Positions 38,367 to 46,674 of a DNA stretch of 64,000 nucleotides are shown here, one piece after another (the stretch's first letter is position 1; every line of letters starts with the position of its first letter). Source of the stretch: Couchioplanes caeruleus (GTDB taxonomy: Bacteria > Actinomycetota > Actinomycetes > Mycobacteriales > Micromonosporaceae); assembly GCF_003751945.1 (NCBI RefSeq), contig NZ_RJKL01000001.1, positions 2,418,001 to 2,482,000 on the forward strand, read 5' to 3'. Below the pieces are notes generated by a model that was not told the DNA's origin, did not search any database, and saw nothing but the letters and a program-made list of their open reading frames with translations. A program made the translations under genes and the position numbers.

Positions 38367-39206
38367 ATGGAAGATCGACGGCCTCCGGCCGAGGTCCTGC
38401 GCGCATTCGGCGCGACCGCGGATCCCGTACGCCTCGCCGGAGGCAAAGGCGGCACCTGGCGCGCCGGCGACGTGGTCCTCAAGCCGGCGGAGGGCGACGA
38501 CGCGGTCCGCTGGCGCTCGGAGATCCTCGCGACGCTGCCCGAATCGCCATGCTTTCGCATTGCCCGCCCGATCCGCGCCGCGACCGGTGACTGGCTCGCC
38601 GACGGCTGGGAAGCGGCATGCGCGGTGGCGGGCCAACCCGACCAGCGCCGCGTCGACGACGTCGTCCGCACCGGATCCGCCTTCCACGAGGCGGTCGCCC
38701 ACCTGCCGCGGCCCGGCTTCCTGGACACAAGATCGGACCCTTGGGCGTACGGGGAAAGGCTCGCCTGGGACCGCCTCCGTCACCGGTCCGGCCACCCGGA
38801 AGCGTCTGGTCCCACCCGTGCCGGCGGCGACGCCGAACCGCTGCTCGGAAGCCTGCTCGCGGTCCGGCGGCCGGTGCACCTGCCGGACCAGATCGTGCAC
38901 GGCGACCTGCTGGGCAACGTCCTGTTCGCGGACGGCCTGCCCCCGGCGGTGATCGACTGGTCGGCGTACTGGCGACCTCCCGCCTGGGCCAGCGCGGTGG
39001 CCGTGGTGGACGCCATGGTCTGGCACGGCGCCGGATTCGACGCCGCGCTGCGCTGGTCACATCTTCCGGCCTGGGGTCAACTCCTGGTCCGCGCCACCAT
39101 CTTCCGGCTCGCGACCTGGGCGGTCGCCGGCTGGACGAGCGAGCCGATGGATGCCTACGAGCCGGTGGTCCGCAAGGTCATCGGCTATGTCGGACCCACC
39201 GTCTAG
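38367..39206 (+). CDS. Aminoglycoside phosphotransferase-like kinase-fold protein (TIGR02569 type)
   Basis: This 279-residue protein shows a degenerate kinase fold. It has AGGKGGTWRAGDVVLKP (nucleotide-loop and Lys), HGDLLGNVLF (catalytic-loop Asp and Asn) and PAVIDWSAYWRPP (the metal-binding Asp). It resembles the TIGR02569 group of actinobacterial proteins with unknown substrates. The ATG at 38367 (MEDRRPPAEVLRAFGA) is preferred over an in-frame start 19 codons earlier. It lies ten bases upstream of the acetyltransferase, with which it is probably co-transcribed. Confidence 0.78.
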   Translation: MEDRRPPAEVLRAFGATADPVRLAGGKGGTWRAGDVVLKPAEGDDAVRWRSEILATLPESPCFRIARPIRAATGDWLADGWEAACAVAGQPDQRRVDDVVRTGSAFHEAVAHLPRPGFLDTRSDPWAYGERLAWDRLRHRSGHPEASGPTRAGGDAEPLLGSLLAVRRPVHLPDQIVHGDLLGNVLFADGLPPAVIDWSAYWRPPAWASAVAVVDAMVWHGAGFDAALRWSHLPAWGQLLVRATIFRLATWAVAGWTSEPMDAYEPVVRKVIGYVGPTV

Positions 39207-39216
39207 GGTTCCGCTC

Positions 39217-39675
39217 GTGGCAGACGTACGACTGGAACCGATGACCGACGCACAGTTCACGACCTACCGCGAGACGGCCGAGCAGGAGTATGCCCAGCAG
39301 GCCGCCGACTCCGGCGCGATGTCACTGCCCGAGGCACTGAAGAAGGCCACCGACGACTTCGCCCGCCTCCTCCCCGACGGCCCGGCAAGCCCGGAGCAGT
39401 TCCTGTGGCGTGCCTATGCGGACGATGCCGACGTCGGCATGATCTGGCTGCACATCACGTCCCGGACGGCGTACATCTTCGACATCGTGGTCGACGAAAG
39501 CCATCGCCGCCACGGTTACGGCCGAGCAATCATGCGCGCGGCCGAAGAGCTGTGCCGCGACCGCGGTGTGGAGTCGATCGGCCTCAACGTCTTCGGCCGG
39601 AACGCGGGCGCCCGCGCACTGTACGAACAGGAGGGTTACGAAATCACCTCAGTGCAGATGCGGAAACGCCTGTAG
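39217..39675 (+). CDS. GNAT family N-acetyltransferase
   Basis: This is a 152-residue GNAT protein with VADVRLEPMTDAQFTTYRE at the N-terminus, IFDIVVDESHRRHGYGRAIMRAAEEL (the acetyl-CoA loop RRHGYG) and GLNVFGRNAGARALYEQEGYE. The GTG at 39217 follows AGGG and sits ten bases after the kinase-fold gene. The acceptor is unknown. A longer frame upstream runs over the end of the preceding gene and is not needed. Confidence 0.85.
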   Translation: MADVRLEPMTDAQFTTYRETAEQEYAQQAADSGAMSLPEALKKATDDFARLLPDGPASPEQFLWRAYADDADVGMIWLHITSRTAYIFDIVVDESHRRHGYGRAIMRAAEELCRDRGVESIGLNVFGRNAGARALYEQEGYEITSVQMRKRL

Positions 39676-39766
39676 AGATGAGCACTGAAGTTGCACGCAG
39701 GGAACGCGACGGCGGTGTCGTCTCCGACGTGACCACATCGGCCCGCCCAGCGCCGCACCCGCAAAC

Positions 39767-40204
39767 CTAGGCGGAGCCGGAGGCCGGGATCCGTTCCAGG
39801 GTGGCGGGGTCGGGCTCGCCGCCGTAGTACTTGTCGAGCACGGCCTGGAACACCGCGGCGTCATCGGCGGCCCGGGCGAACAGCGTCATCGACGACCGCA
39901 GCTTCAGGTCGTCGGGATGGCCGAGAATCTCGCGCGCCGTGCGCCCCTCCACCGCCAGCAGCGCCTGCGAGCATTCGGTCAGCCGCGGACCGAGCACGGG
40001 GTGAGCCAGGTAGGCGCGGGCTTCGGCGAGGTCACGGATGGCGTACGTCCGGGCGGTCGGGCTCAAGCCGAGCCCGGCGATCTGCGGAAACACGAACCAC
40101 ATCCAATGGCTGCGCTTGGCTCCCGCCCGCAGCTCGGTCAACGCCCGGTCGTAGACAGCGGCCTGCGCCGACACGAACCGTTCCAGATCGGCCTGCTTGT
40201 CCAT
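39767..40204 (-). CDS. DUF1810 family protein
   Basis: This 145-residue protein has the DUF1810 signatures LERFVSAQAAVYDRALTELRAGAKRSHWMWFVFPQI, YAIRDLAEARAYLAHPVLGPRL and DDLKLRSSMTLFARA. The function is unknown. The fold resembles calpastatin-like or ADP-ribosyl-processing proteins in some reports. The start is the ATG at 40204. Upstream in the same open frame lies a truncated acetyltransferase, so the frame extends further than the true gene. Confidence 0.85.
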   Translation of the reverse strand: MDKQADLERFVSAQAAVYDRALTELRAGAKRSHWMWFVFPQIAGLGLSPTARTYAIRDLAEARAYLAHPVLGPRLTECSQALLAVEGRTAREILGHPDDLKLRSSMTLFARAADDAAVFQAVLDKYYGGEPDPATLERIPASGSA

Positions 40205-40237
40205 GATCCCCTCCTCCCCGCGAACGGGCCGTTCCCC

Positions 40238-40390
40238 AAGGTCTTTGGTCATGATGCGCTCTCGGCGCACGCCGTCGGGCAGGAGGTCGCCGAGTTCACC
40301 CGTGTCACGGAAGCCGTTGCGCCGGTAGAGCGTCCACGCGTTCTCGTTACCCTCCACCACGGCCAGCCGAACAGTCTCCGCACCCAGGCG
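40238..40390 (-). pseudogene. GNAT acetyltransferase C-terminal remnant
   Basis: In frame with, and upstream of, the DUF1810 start, the sequence reads GAETVRLAVVEGNENAWTLYRRNGF then RDTGELGDLLPDGVRRERIM. This is the C-terminal third of a GNAT protein. The acetyl-CoA loop and everything N-terminal are missing, and no stop separates it from DUF1810. It is probably the product of a deletion. Confidence 0.65.
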
Positions 40391-40503
40391 GGACTGAACA
40401 TGTCGACCGTGAGGCTCACTCTGACGGTTCACCCGCACACCGACCTGGACGCTACGCGCCGGGCACGCCGCCTCGCACAATCCGTCATCGTCTGGTTACG
40501 CAA

Positions 40504-40517
40504 TGGGAGCGCTCCCA
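40504..40517. promoter_or_regulatory. CebR operator (perfect 14-bp palindrome)
   Basis: TGGGAGCGCTCCCA is the consensus CebR box of actinomycetes, where the LacI-type repressor CebR releases on binding cello-oligosaccharides. It is about 280 bp upstream of the GH5 cellulase start, so the cellulase is probably cellobiose-inducible with a long leader. The next bases contain a second small palindrome, CATGTAACATG. Confidence 0.88.
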
Positions 40518-40795
40518 TGTAACATGGACACCCGGCCGTACTCACAAGCACCGATACCTGCGGGCCACGCTCATCCCCCTCCCCCGGGGAGCAGTCTGCG
40601 ATGATTTCCACCCTTCCCCGCGTCCAGGCGCACGACCCGCGCCATCGCCGCGGTCGCAGCTTCACCGGCACCGTCTCGATGACCGCCCTCGGCGGACCCG
40701 GCCATCGATGGCCCGCGCCGGGCTTCCGCGCACCCCCGCGGTCCTGCCGCACCACTCCCGACGTCTCCCCACCGTCCTCAGGAGGGTCAATCACC

Positions 40796-42325
40796 ATGGT
40801 CTCCCCACGGATCACCAGTAAACTCGCCGTCGTCGCGGCCGCCGTCATCGCCGCCCCGCTCATCTGGATCGCCACGACCACGAATGCCCAGGCGGCAACC
40901 GTGCCCACGGTGGACTGGTTGCACACCCGCGGCAACCAGATCGTCGACGAATCCGGCAACCCGGTCCGGCTGAGCGGCACCAACTGGTTCGGCTTCAACG
41001 CCACCGAACGCGTCTTTCACGGGCTCTGGTCGGCGAACCTGACCGAGATCACGAAGTCGATGGCCGACCGCGGCATCAACATCGTCCGGGTCCCGATCTC
41101 CACCCAGTTGCTGCTGGAGTGGAAGGCCGGGCAGGCCGCAGTGCCGTCCGCGGTGAACACCTACGCGAACCCGGAGCTCGCCGGCAAGACCAATCTTGAG
41201 GTCTTCGACGCGTTCCTGGCCCTGTGCGAGCGGTTCGGCATGAAGGTCGTGCTGGACGTGCACAGCGCCGAGGCCGACAACTCCGGACACCTTTATCCGG
41301 TGTGGTGGAAGGGCTCGATCACCAGCGAGCAGTTCTATCAGGCGTGGGAGTGGGTCACCGCCCGCTACCGTATCAACGACACCCTGGTCGCGATGGACGT
41401 GAAGAACGAGCCGCACGGCAAGATGAACGAGAGCCCGCGGGCCACGTGGGACTCGTCGGCCGACCAGGACAACTTCAAGACCGCCTGCCAGGTCGCCGGC
41501 CGCCGGATCCTCGCGATCAACCCGAACGTCCTGATCATGTGCGAGGGCATCGAGATCTACCCCAAGGACGGTACGAACTGGTCGTCCACCGCGGAGGCCG
41601 ACTATTACTTCAACTGGTGGGGCGGCAATCTGCGCGGCGCCAAGGACCACCCGGTCGATCTGGGCGCGAATCAGGATCAGCTCGTCTACTCGCCGCACGA
41701 CTACGGCCCGCTGGTCTTCAACCAGCCGTGGTTCGACAAGCCGTTCGACAAGGCCTCGCTGACCGCGGACGTCTGGACGCCGAACTGGCTGTACCTGCAC
41801 GACAGCGGCACCGCCCCGCTACTGATCGGCGAATGGGGCGGCCGACTCGGCCAGGATCCACGCCAGGACAAGTGGATGACCGCATTGCGTGACCTCATCG
41901 TGGAGAAGGGACTGCACCAGACGTTCTGGGTGCTCAATCCCAACTCCGGGGACACTGGCGGTCTGCTGCTGGACGACTGGAAGACCTGGGACGAGCAGAA
42001 GTACGCGCTGCTCAGGCCGGCGCTGTGGGAGTATCAGGGCAAGTTCGTCAGCCTGGACCACCAGGTGCGGCTGGGCGGAGCGGGCAGCACGACGAGCCTC
42101 AACCTGGCTGAGCGGTACGGGACCAGCGGCCCGACCGACCCGCCGACGAGCCCGTCCTCGCCGCCGCCGAACGATCCGCCCCCGAGCCCGCCCGTCGCGG
42201 GGTGCACGGCGACCTTCCGTACCGTCGGTTCGTGGTCGGGCGGCTTCCAGGCCGAGGTCACGGTCCGCAACACCGGCACTGGGTCAAGCCACGGCACGCT
42301 GACACTGAACGCTGACCTGCCGTGA
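40796..42325 (+). CDS. Secreted GH5 endoglucanase with truncated CBM2
   Basis: This cellulase hydrolyses internal beta-1,4-glucan bonds outside the cell. The 509-residue protein has a signal peptide (KLAVVAAAVIAAPLIWIATTTNAQAA). The GH5 barrel has LSGTNWFGFN, the acid/base Glu in MDVKNEPHG and the nucleophile Glu in LLIGEWGG. A Pro/Ser linker (PPTSPSSPPPNDPPPSPP) leads to the start of a cellulose-binding module (CTATFRTVGSWSGGFQAEV). That module stops after about 45 residues instead of about 100. The ATG at 40796 follows AGGAGG at nine bases. A strong terminator follows. Confidence 0.92.
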   Translation: MVSPRITSKLAVVAAAVIAAPLIWIATTTNAQAATVPTVDWLHTRGNQIVDESGNPVRLSGTNWFGFNATERVFHGLWSANLTEITKSMADRGINIVRVPISTQLLLEWKAGQAAVPSAVNTYANPELAGKTNLEVFDAFLALCERFGMKVVLDVHSAEADNSGHLYPVWWKGSITSEQFYQAWEWVTARYRINDTLVAMDVKNEPHGKMNESPRATWDSSADQDNFKTACQVAGRRILAINPNVLIMCEGIEIYPKDGTNWSSTAEADYYFNWWGGNLRGAKDHPVDLGANQDQLVYSPHDYGPLVFNQPWFDKPFDKASLTADVWTPNWLYLHDSGTAPLLIGEWGGRLGQDPRQDKWMTALRDLIVEKGLHQTFWVLNPNSGDTGGLLLDDWKTWDEQKYALLRPALWEYQGKFVSLDHQVRLGGAGSTTSLNLAERYGTSGPTDPPTSPSSPPPNDPPPSPPVAGCTATFRTVGSWSGGFQAEVTVRNTGTGSSHGTLTLNADLP

Positions 42326-42327
42326 GG

Positions 42328-42356
42328 TGGCGGGCCCGGCGCTGCCGGGCCCGCCA
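42328..42356 (+). terminator. GC hairpin terminator after the GH5 gene
   Basis: A perfect 13-bp stem, TGGCGGGCCCGGC and GCCGGGCCCGCCA, with a GCT triloop begins two bases after the stop codon. It has no U tract. Confidence 0.82.
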
Positions 42357-42487
42357 CAGACAGGACATGCCCCTCGGTCACAGCGTTCGGGAAAGCGTCA
42401 CCGTGACGGTTCCCCGAACGCCGGCTGCCCACGCACTCGACCGATTCCTCGCGCCACCAGCACAGCTCGGAATAGAAACAGCCACTG

Positions 42488-42592
42488 TGCCCTGTACCAC
42501 CCGGGCGCCGCCGTGTCGGCGTCAACGAGCCAGGACCGCAGCATGGTGACGAGAAGCAGGTCCAGCAGCCGGTCGAGGGCGACCAGCCCCGG
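42488..42592 (-). pseudogene. AraC-family regulator fragment (cupin/linker part)
   Basis: A short frame encodes PGLVALDRLLDLLLVTMLRSWL followed by APGWYRA, a stretch found in the ligand-binding part of AraC regulators with an N-terminal cupin. Both the upstream cupin strands and the downstream helix-turn-helix are missing. It is a gene relic between the cellulase terminator and the DUF1877 gene. Confidence 0.5.
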
Positions 42593-42634
42593 AGTGTCGG
42601 CCGACCTGATGACGCGCTTCGCGCGCATCCCAGA

Positions 42635-43147
42635 TCAGGCGATCCAGCAGATCACCGCGTCACCGTCGGCTGCGGCGGCCGTGAGGAATTCCGTGGCCCT
42701 CGGCAGGCGCGAGACTGCCCATTCCAGCTCTCCTGAGCGATCCCAGACTGCTGGACAGATCCGTTCGCGGTCCAGGTGAGCAGGGTCTACTCCGGCGATC
42801 AGGTCCGCCTCGGTCAGCGCAGCGATCGCCTGCGCGGCCTGGGCGACCTGCTCGGGGGTGAGATAGCGGGGCGGGCCGTAGCCCCAGTCGGGAATGTCGT
42901 CCGGGTCAAAGAGGAAGTCCTGCTCGCCGAGCACGACCGACACCGGGAAGTTGCGGCGGCGCAACAGAAAGTCCAGGCCGTGCCAGGTCTTGTCCAGCTC
43001 CAGAAGGCGCCGCCGCTGTGGGGTCGGCGGCGCGGCGTACTCCGTCTCGCTGACCTGCTCGGCTAGAGCGAAGGCCCAGGTCAGGTCGCCGGCAGCGCGT
43101 TCCAGCTCGCCCGGGGTCACCCGTAGCCAGTAACCGAGCATGCTCAT
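42635..43147 (-). CDS. DUF1877 family protein
   Basis: This 170-residue protein has the DUF1877/YfbM-like pattern MLGYWLRVTPGELERA, LLELDKTWHGLDFLL, PRYLTPEQVAQAAQAIAAL and an aromatic C-terminus. The function is unknown; the family is frequent in polymorphic-toxin and immunity neighbourhoods. The start could be 43147 or the second ATG at 43141, which begins the family motif. It is followed in the window by another uncharacterised gene on the same strand. Confidence 0.75.
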   Translation of the reverse strand: MSMLGYWLRVTPGELERAAGDLTWAFALAEQVSETEYAAPPTPQRRRLLELDKTWHGLDFLLRRRNFPVSVVLGEQDFLFDPDDIPDWGYGPPRYLTPEQVAQAAQAIAALTEADLIAGVDPAHLDRERICPAVWDRSGELEWAVSRLPRATEFLTAAAADGDAVICWIA

Positions 43148-43292
43148 GCCGCTAGAGCCCAGTTGTCGGCTGTCGGTGCGGCAGAGCGCCGGCGGGCGAT
43201 GCGGTCGTCGTGGTCACCGCCGGGGACATCGTGTGGATAGAGGCGTGGAGCCGGCCTGTCTCGCGGGCCGAGGCGGTCGCCATGGTCGCGGC

Positions 43293-43892
43293 TCAATGGA
43301 AGAAGGCCACGACGGAGCAGCCCGAGTCGTGCGCGTGAGATAGCCACTGGAACACGTCGTAGGCGGCGTCCTTGTACTCCTCGGCGATGTCGGCCAACGC
43401 GGCGCCGGCGAGCAGATGCGCCGGCTCCTGCAGAGATCCGTACTCCCGATATCCGATCCCTGGAAAGTCGTCGATCCGCGGCAACGGCACCGGCGCACCA
43501 CCGAACACGAGGTCCCAGGTGGAGAAGCCCTCGGCGAGCAGTCCCGCACTGGCCAGCGCCTCGTCGACGCGTTCGCACCAGTCCACCGGCACCGGCATCC
43601 ACCGGGCGTTGTCCAAGAACCTGCCCTGCACGTCGCACAGGTGCTCGAGGAAGTAGCCGTACGCGAACCCGATCCGCTCGTCGTACGGCTCGCCCATGAT
43701 CATGTGACGGGCGACATCTGCCAGGGTGACGGCCGGCCCATCGTCGGTCACGTCGTCGATGAGCTCCTGCACGTCGTCATGGTGCGCGGTGAAACTCGCG
43801 CCGTATCGCTTGGCCAGCGCGTCGTCCCCATTTCCGATCTCGGCCCGCAGACCGTCGAGATCGACGGCCCACGCCATGACTCCGTATCCCAT
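43293..43892 (-). CDS. Conserved hypothetical protein (DUF7691-like)
   Basis: This is a 199-residue acidic protein beginning MGYGVMAWAVDLDGLRAEIG, then DVARHMIMGEPYDERIGFAYGYFLEHLCD, a Trp/Pro-rich middle and a C-terminal AAYDVFQWLSHAHDSGCSVVAFFH. Proteins of this shape are scattered in actinomycetes and sometimes named DUF7691. I assign that name with low certainty. The ATG at 43892 follows GGGGAGG at six bases. It is soluble, with no signal peptide. Confidence 0.65.
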   Translation of the reverse strand: MGYGVMAWAVDLDGLRAEIGNGDDALAKRYGASFTAHHDDVQELIDDVTDDGPAVTLADVARHMIMGEPYDERIGFAYGYFLEHLCDVQGRFLDNARWMPVPVDWCERVDEALASAGLLAEGFSTWDLVFGGAPVPLPRIDDFPGIGYREYGSLQEPAHLLAGAALADIAEEYKDAAYDVFQWLSHAHDSGCSVVAFFH

Positions 43893-43916
43893 CGTTATCC
43901 TCCCCGTGCTTCTCGA

Positions 43917-44114
43917 TCAAGCAAGGGACCGATGGTAGCGGCGCCCTGTGACATCACTTTCCGTCCTGCTGCGCACGGCCGCGGCGGCCCGCTGCTCGGC
44001 TTTGATCCGCGCGGCCAGTTCCTGGGCACGGCGTTCGAGGTAGCCCTCCAGGCCGGCGGTGATGTGCTGAAGCCGAGCAGCCAGCTCTTCGGGGCTGCTC
44101 ATCGCGTATTTCAT
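43917..44114 (-). CDS. Small helical protein, gene 4 of a four-gene cluster
   Basis: This 65-residue protein, MKYAMSSPEELAARLQHITAGLEGYLERRAQELAARIK and so on, is predicted helical and rich in Ala, Arg and Glu. Its start overlaps the preceding stop (ATGA), so it is translationally coupled to the small membrane protein gene. No family is recognised. Confidence 0.6.
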   Translation of the reverse strand: MKYAMSSPEELAARLQHITAGLEGYLERRAQELAARIKAEQRAAAAVRSRTESDVTGRRYHRSLA

Positions 44115-44329
44115 CGTGCGGCGTGGTCCGCCCGGGCCGACTGCGTGGCCGCGGCCCAACCCGTCGCGAGGGCCTGTCGGAGGCGGTCGGAGGCGAGCCG
44201 GTCCACGACGACGATCGGGGCGTTGGGGCCGTCGAGGCGGCGGGCCACGAGCGGGGCGATGGCGAAGAAGAGCAGGACGCCGCCGGCGGGGACGGCGAAC
44301 GCGAGCAGTACCGGATGCACGACAGTCAC
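44111..44329 (-). CDS. Small single-helix membrane protein, gene 3 of the cluster
   Basis: This is a 72-residue protein: an N-terminal hydrophobic helix (VHPVLLAFAVPAGGVLLFFAIAPLVARR) and a basic C-terminal part (RLASDRLRQALATGWAAATQSARA). It overlaps both neighbours by four bases (ATGA). Function is unknown. Membrane anchoring of the cluster product is an inference. Confidence 0.6.
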   Translation of the reverse strand: MTVVHPVLLAFAVPAGGVLLFFAIAPLVARRLDGPNAPIVVVDRLASDRLRQALATGWAAATQSARADHAAR

Positions 44330-44883
44330 CGCCTCTCGTCCGGGGCGGTGGTCTCGCGGTGCGAGGCCGCCTGGCCGGCGGCGGCGTTCGCCGTCGCCGC
44401 GTCGGCCGCCGGAGCGGCAGTGACCTGCTGCAGGGTGGCGGCGAACCGGAAGTCCTGGGCGGTGTGGGCCCGGCGGCCCAGCTCGAGCAGCTCGCGGGTG
44501 TCCTGCTGGGACTCCGCCAGCAGTCGCAGGGCCAGCTCGCCGGCGGCGGTGTGCGCCACGCGGGCGGTCTCGCGGAGGCTGTCGTAGTGCGCTTCGGCCT
44601 GGTCGGCGGCGGCCAGCCGGGCGAGGTCGCCGGGCTGTTCGTGCAGCTGGTCGCGGGTGGTGGCCCAGGCTTGCCAGGCCTGGTCCGCGGCGGCGTCGGC
44701 GGCGCGCTCGTAGGCGGCCGCGGCCTGCAGGTCGGCGGCGCGTTCCTCGCCGCGGCGCCGGTGGGTCGCGGCGAGCGCCTCGTGCCGGGCGAACAGGTCC
44801 TCGACCTCGACGTGCAGCAGGTCCAGGGCGCGTGCGGTCAGGTCGTCGCCGGATGCGGCGCCGGCGGTGCTGGGCTCGGTCAT
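44326..44883 (-). CDS. Coiled-coil hypothetical protein, gene 2 of the cluster
   Basis: This 185-residue Ala/Glu/Arg-rich protein is mostly predicted coiled coil from about residue 20 (LTARALDLLHVEVEDLFARHEALAATHRRRGEERAADLQAAA and on). A truncated paralogue begins MTEPCPTGAVPGDDLTARALNLL at 59510 on the other strand. The ATG at 44883 (MTEPSTAGAASGDDL) lies 14 bases after the upstream stop. The function is not recognised. Confidence 0.62.
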   Translation of the reverse strand: MTEPSTAGAASGDDLTARALDLLHVEVEDLFARHEALAATHRRRGEERAADLQAAAAYERAADAAADQAWQAWATTRDQLHEQPGDLARLAAADQAEAHYDSLRETARVAHTAAGELALRLLAESQQDTRELLELGRRAHTAQDFRFAATLQQVTAAPAADAATANAAAGQAASHRETTAPDERR

Positions 44884-44934
44884 CGCTGGGCGTCCCTTCA
44901 CGGTGCGGTGGGCGGCGTTCCGCGCTCGGGCGCC
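44715..44934 (-). repeat. Inverted partial duplicate, left copy (right copy 59458-59679)
   Basis: Read on the minus strand this matches the plus strand at 59458-59679 with only scattered differences. The match runs from GCGCCCGAGCGCGG through CACCGTGAAGGGACGC and the first codons of the coiled-coil gene to CTGCAGGCCGCGGCCG. The copies are about 14.5 kb apart and inverted. Confidence 0.85.
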
Positions 44935-45260
44935 GGCGCGGCGTCCGGCGGCGCGGGTGGCGGGTAGGTGGAGAACCGGCGGCGCAGCGCGCCGAAGCGG
45001 GTCGTCGCGGAGCGCTCCGCGGTGGCCGCGGTGTGCCCGAGCGCGACGCCGATGTCCTGGCAGGACGCGCCGAGGGCGCGGGCGCCGTCGATCGCGACCA
45101 GCTCGTCGTGGTCGATCTGGGCGCGGGCCCGGTGGGCCAGCATTAGCGCGGCGAGGCAGTCGTCGCGGTCGGCCGGCGCCGCGTCCGCGTAGAGGGTCTG
45201 GCCGCCGAGGTGGCCTTGCACGGCCTCGGCGACCTCGCGCAGCGCGGCGCCGTCGGGCAT
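44898..45260 (-). CDS. Hypothetical helix-turn-helix-like protein, gene 1 of the cluster
   Basis: This 120-residue protein starts MPDGAALREVAEAVQGHL. Its middle part (DELVAIDGARALGASCQDIGVALGHTAATAERSATTRFGAL) looks like a helix-turn-helix followed by a basic helix. A Pro-rich tail ends APERGTPPTAP. The same tail sequence recurs at the end of a 47-residue frame at 59354-59494. Upstream in another frame lies a UbiD fragment. It may regulate the three coupled genes downstream. Confidence 0.55.
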   Translation of the reverse strand: MPDGAALREVAEAVQGHLGGQTLYADAAPADRDDCLAALMLAHRARAQIDHDELVAIDGARALGASCQDIGVALGHTAATAERSATTRFGALRRRFSTYPPPAPPDAAPAPERGTPPTAP

Positions 45261-45382
45261 CCGCGGTCCGCAATTTCGGTGATCTCCGGGTCGGAACTCA
45301 CGCACGTTTGCACGTCCACGAGTTCCCCGGCCTCGCGCAGCAGGCTTATCCAGGACCGTAGGTCCTGCGGTGCTTGCGGCAT
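45254..45382 (-). pseudogene. UbiD family decarboxylase N-terminal fragment
   Basis: MPQAPQDLRSWISLLREAGE then LVDVQTCVSSDPEITEIADR matches the N-terminus of UbiD-type decarboxylases. After about 43 codons the similarity ends exactly where the helix-turn-helix-like gene begins in another frame. This is a relic at a recombination junction. Confidence 0.55.
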
Positions 45383-45521
45383 GGCCGTCGTAGGGCCGCC
45401 CATGCCCCCGACCGTACCGGTCATCACAGTGGACCGAAAGAAGCCGGGGACACCTGAGCCCCGTCCGACGGCCCATCTCCTCGAACGGAAAGTCGTGATC
45501 GCCGTGGCGCTGCGAGGTGTA

Positions 45522-46613
45522 CTAGTGTGCTGCGCCGGAAATTCGCCTACAAAATCGGGTGAGTGATTCGAGGATCTCTTCGGCGGTCTTGGTCCAGATG
45601 AACGGTCGCGGATTGCTGTTCCAGTCGGCGATCCAGGACCGGATGTCGGCTTCCAGGGCCTGGACGCTGTTGTGGGTGCCGCGGCGGATCTTCTGGTCGG
45701 CGAGGAAGCCGAACCAGCGTTCGACCTGGTTGATCCAGGACGAGCCGGTCGGGGTGAAGTGCATGTGGAAGCGGGGATGTTTCGTCAGCCAGGCCCGGAT
45801 GGCGGGGGTTTTGTGGGTGCCGTAGTTGTCGCAGATCAGGTGCACGTCCAGGTCGGCCGGGACGGTCTTGTCGATGGTGATCAGGAACTGTTTGAACTCG
45901 GTCGCGCGGTGCTGGCGGTGCAGTTCGCTGATGACGGTGCCGTCGGCGGTGTCGAACGCGGCGAACAGGCTGGTGATGCCGTTGCGGTGGTAGTCGTGGG
46001 TGCGGCGTTCGGGCATGCCGGGCATCATCGGCAGGACCGGCTGGGAGCGGTTGAGGGCCTGGATCTGGGACTTCTCGTCCACGCACAGCACCACGGCTCG
46101 TTCGGGCGGATGATGGTAGAGGCCGACGACGTCGACGACTTTCTCGATGAACTGCGGGTCGGTGGACAGTTTGAACGTCTCAGCCCGGTGCGGCTTGAGG
46201 CCGAAGTCGCGCCAGATCCGGCCGATCGTCGACTTCGACAGCCCGGACTTCTCCGCCATCGACGCGCGTGACCAGTGAGTGGCGTTACGCGGTGTCTGTT
46301 CCAGGGTGGCGACGACGACTTCTTCGACCTTGTCCAGGGCGATCGACGGCGGCCGGCCCGGACGTTGTTCATCGATCAAACCGTCGAGACGTTCGGCCAG
46401 GAACCGCCGCCGCCACTTACCCGCAGTGGACAGGTGTACGCCCAGAGCCGTTGCTACATCAGTGTTCGCGGCACCTTCGGCGCACGCCAGGATGATCCTC
46501 GATCGCACAGCGAGGGCCTGCGAAGACTTCGCCCGACGCGACCACCGGGTCAACGTCGCGCGTTCCTCATCGGTCAACACCAGCGGTGCAGTCGGGCGCC
46601 CGGTACGTGCCAT
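45522..46613 (-). CDS. IS630 family transposase
   Basis: This 363-residue transposase appears intact. An N-terminal helix-turn-helix ([29 protein letters not shown]) precedes a DDE catalytic domain with Asp in [15 protein letters not shown], Asp in [12 protein letters not shown] and Glu in [10 protein letters not shown]. It cuts at the terminal inverted repeats and inserts at TA. The ATG at 46613 gives [11 protein letters not shown]. The last codons lie within the terminal inverted repeat. The stop TAG is made of the target TA plus the next flank base. Confidence 0.93.
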   Translation of the reverse strand: MARTGRPTAPLVLTDEERATLTRWSRRAKSSQALAVRSRIILACAEGAANTDVATALGVHLSTAGKWRRRFLAERLDGLIDEQRPGRPPSIALDKVEEVVVATLEQTPRNATHWSRASMAEKSGLSKSTIGRIWRDFGLKPHRAETFKLSTDPQFIEKVVDVVGLYHHPPERAVVLCVDEKSQIQALNRSQPVLPMMPGMPERRTHDYHRNGITSLFAAFDTADGTVISELHRQHRATEFKQFLITIDKTVPADLDVHLICDNYGTHKTPAIRAWLTKHPRFHMHFTPTGSSWINQVERWFGFLADQKIRRGTHNSVQALEADIRSWIADWNSNPRPFIWTKTAEEILESLTRFCRRISGAAH

Positions 46614-46664
46614 CAACCCACCCTACACCGACTTATCATGCGAATTTCCGGCGCAGCACACTAG
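45522..46664. mobile_element. IS630-family insertion sequence with 25-bp terminal inverted repeats
   Basis: The inverted repeats CTAGTGTGCTGCGCCGGAAATTCGC (ends 45522-45546 and 46640-46664) are perfect. They bracket a single transposase gene. IS630 elements duplicate a TA, and TA stands at both ends inside CTAG, so the target was probably CTAG. It lies ten bases upstream of a NUDIX remnant and about 140 bp from a UbiD relic, in a region of gene debris. Confidence 0.92.
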
Positions 46665-46674
46665 CCGGGCGTCC

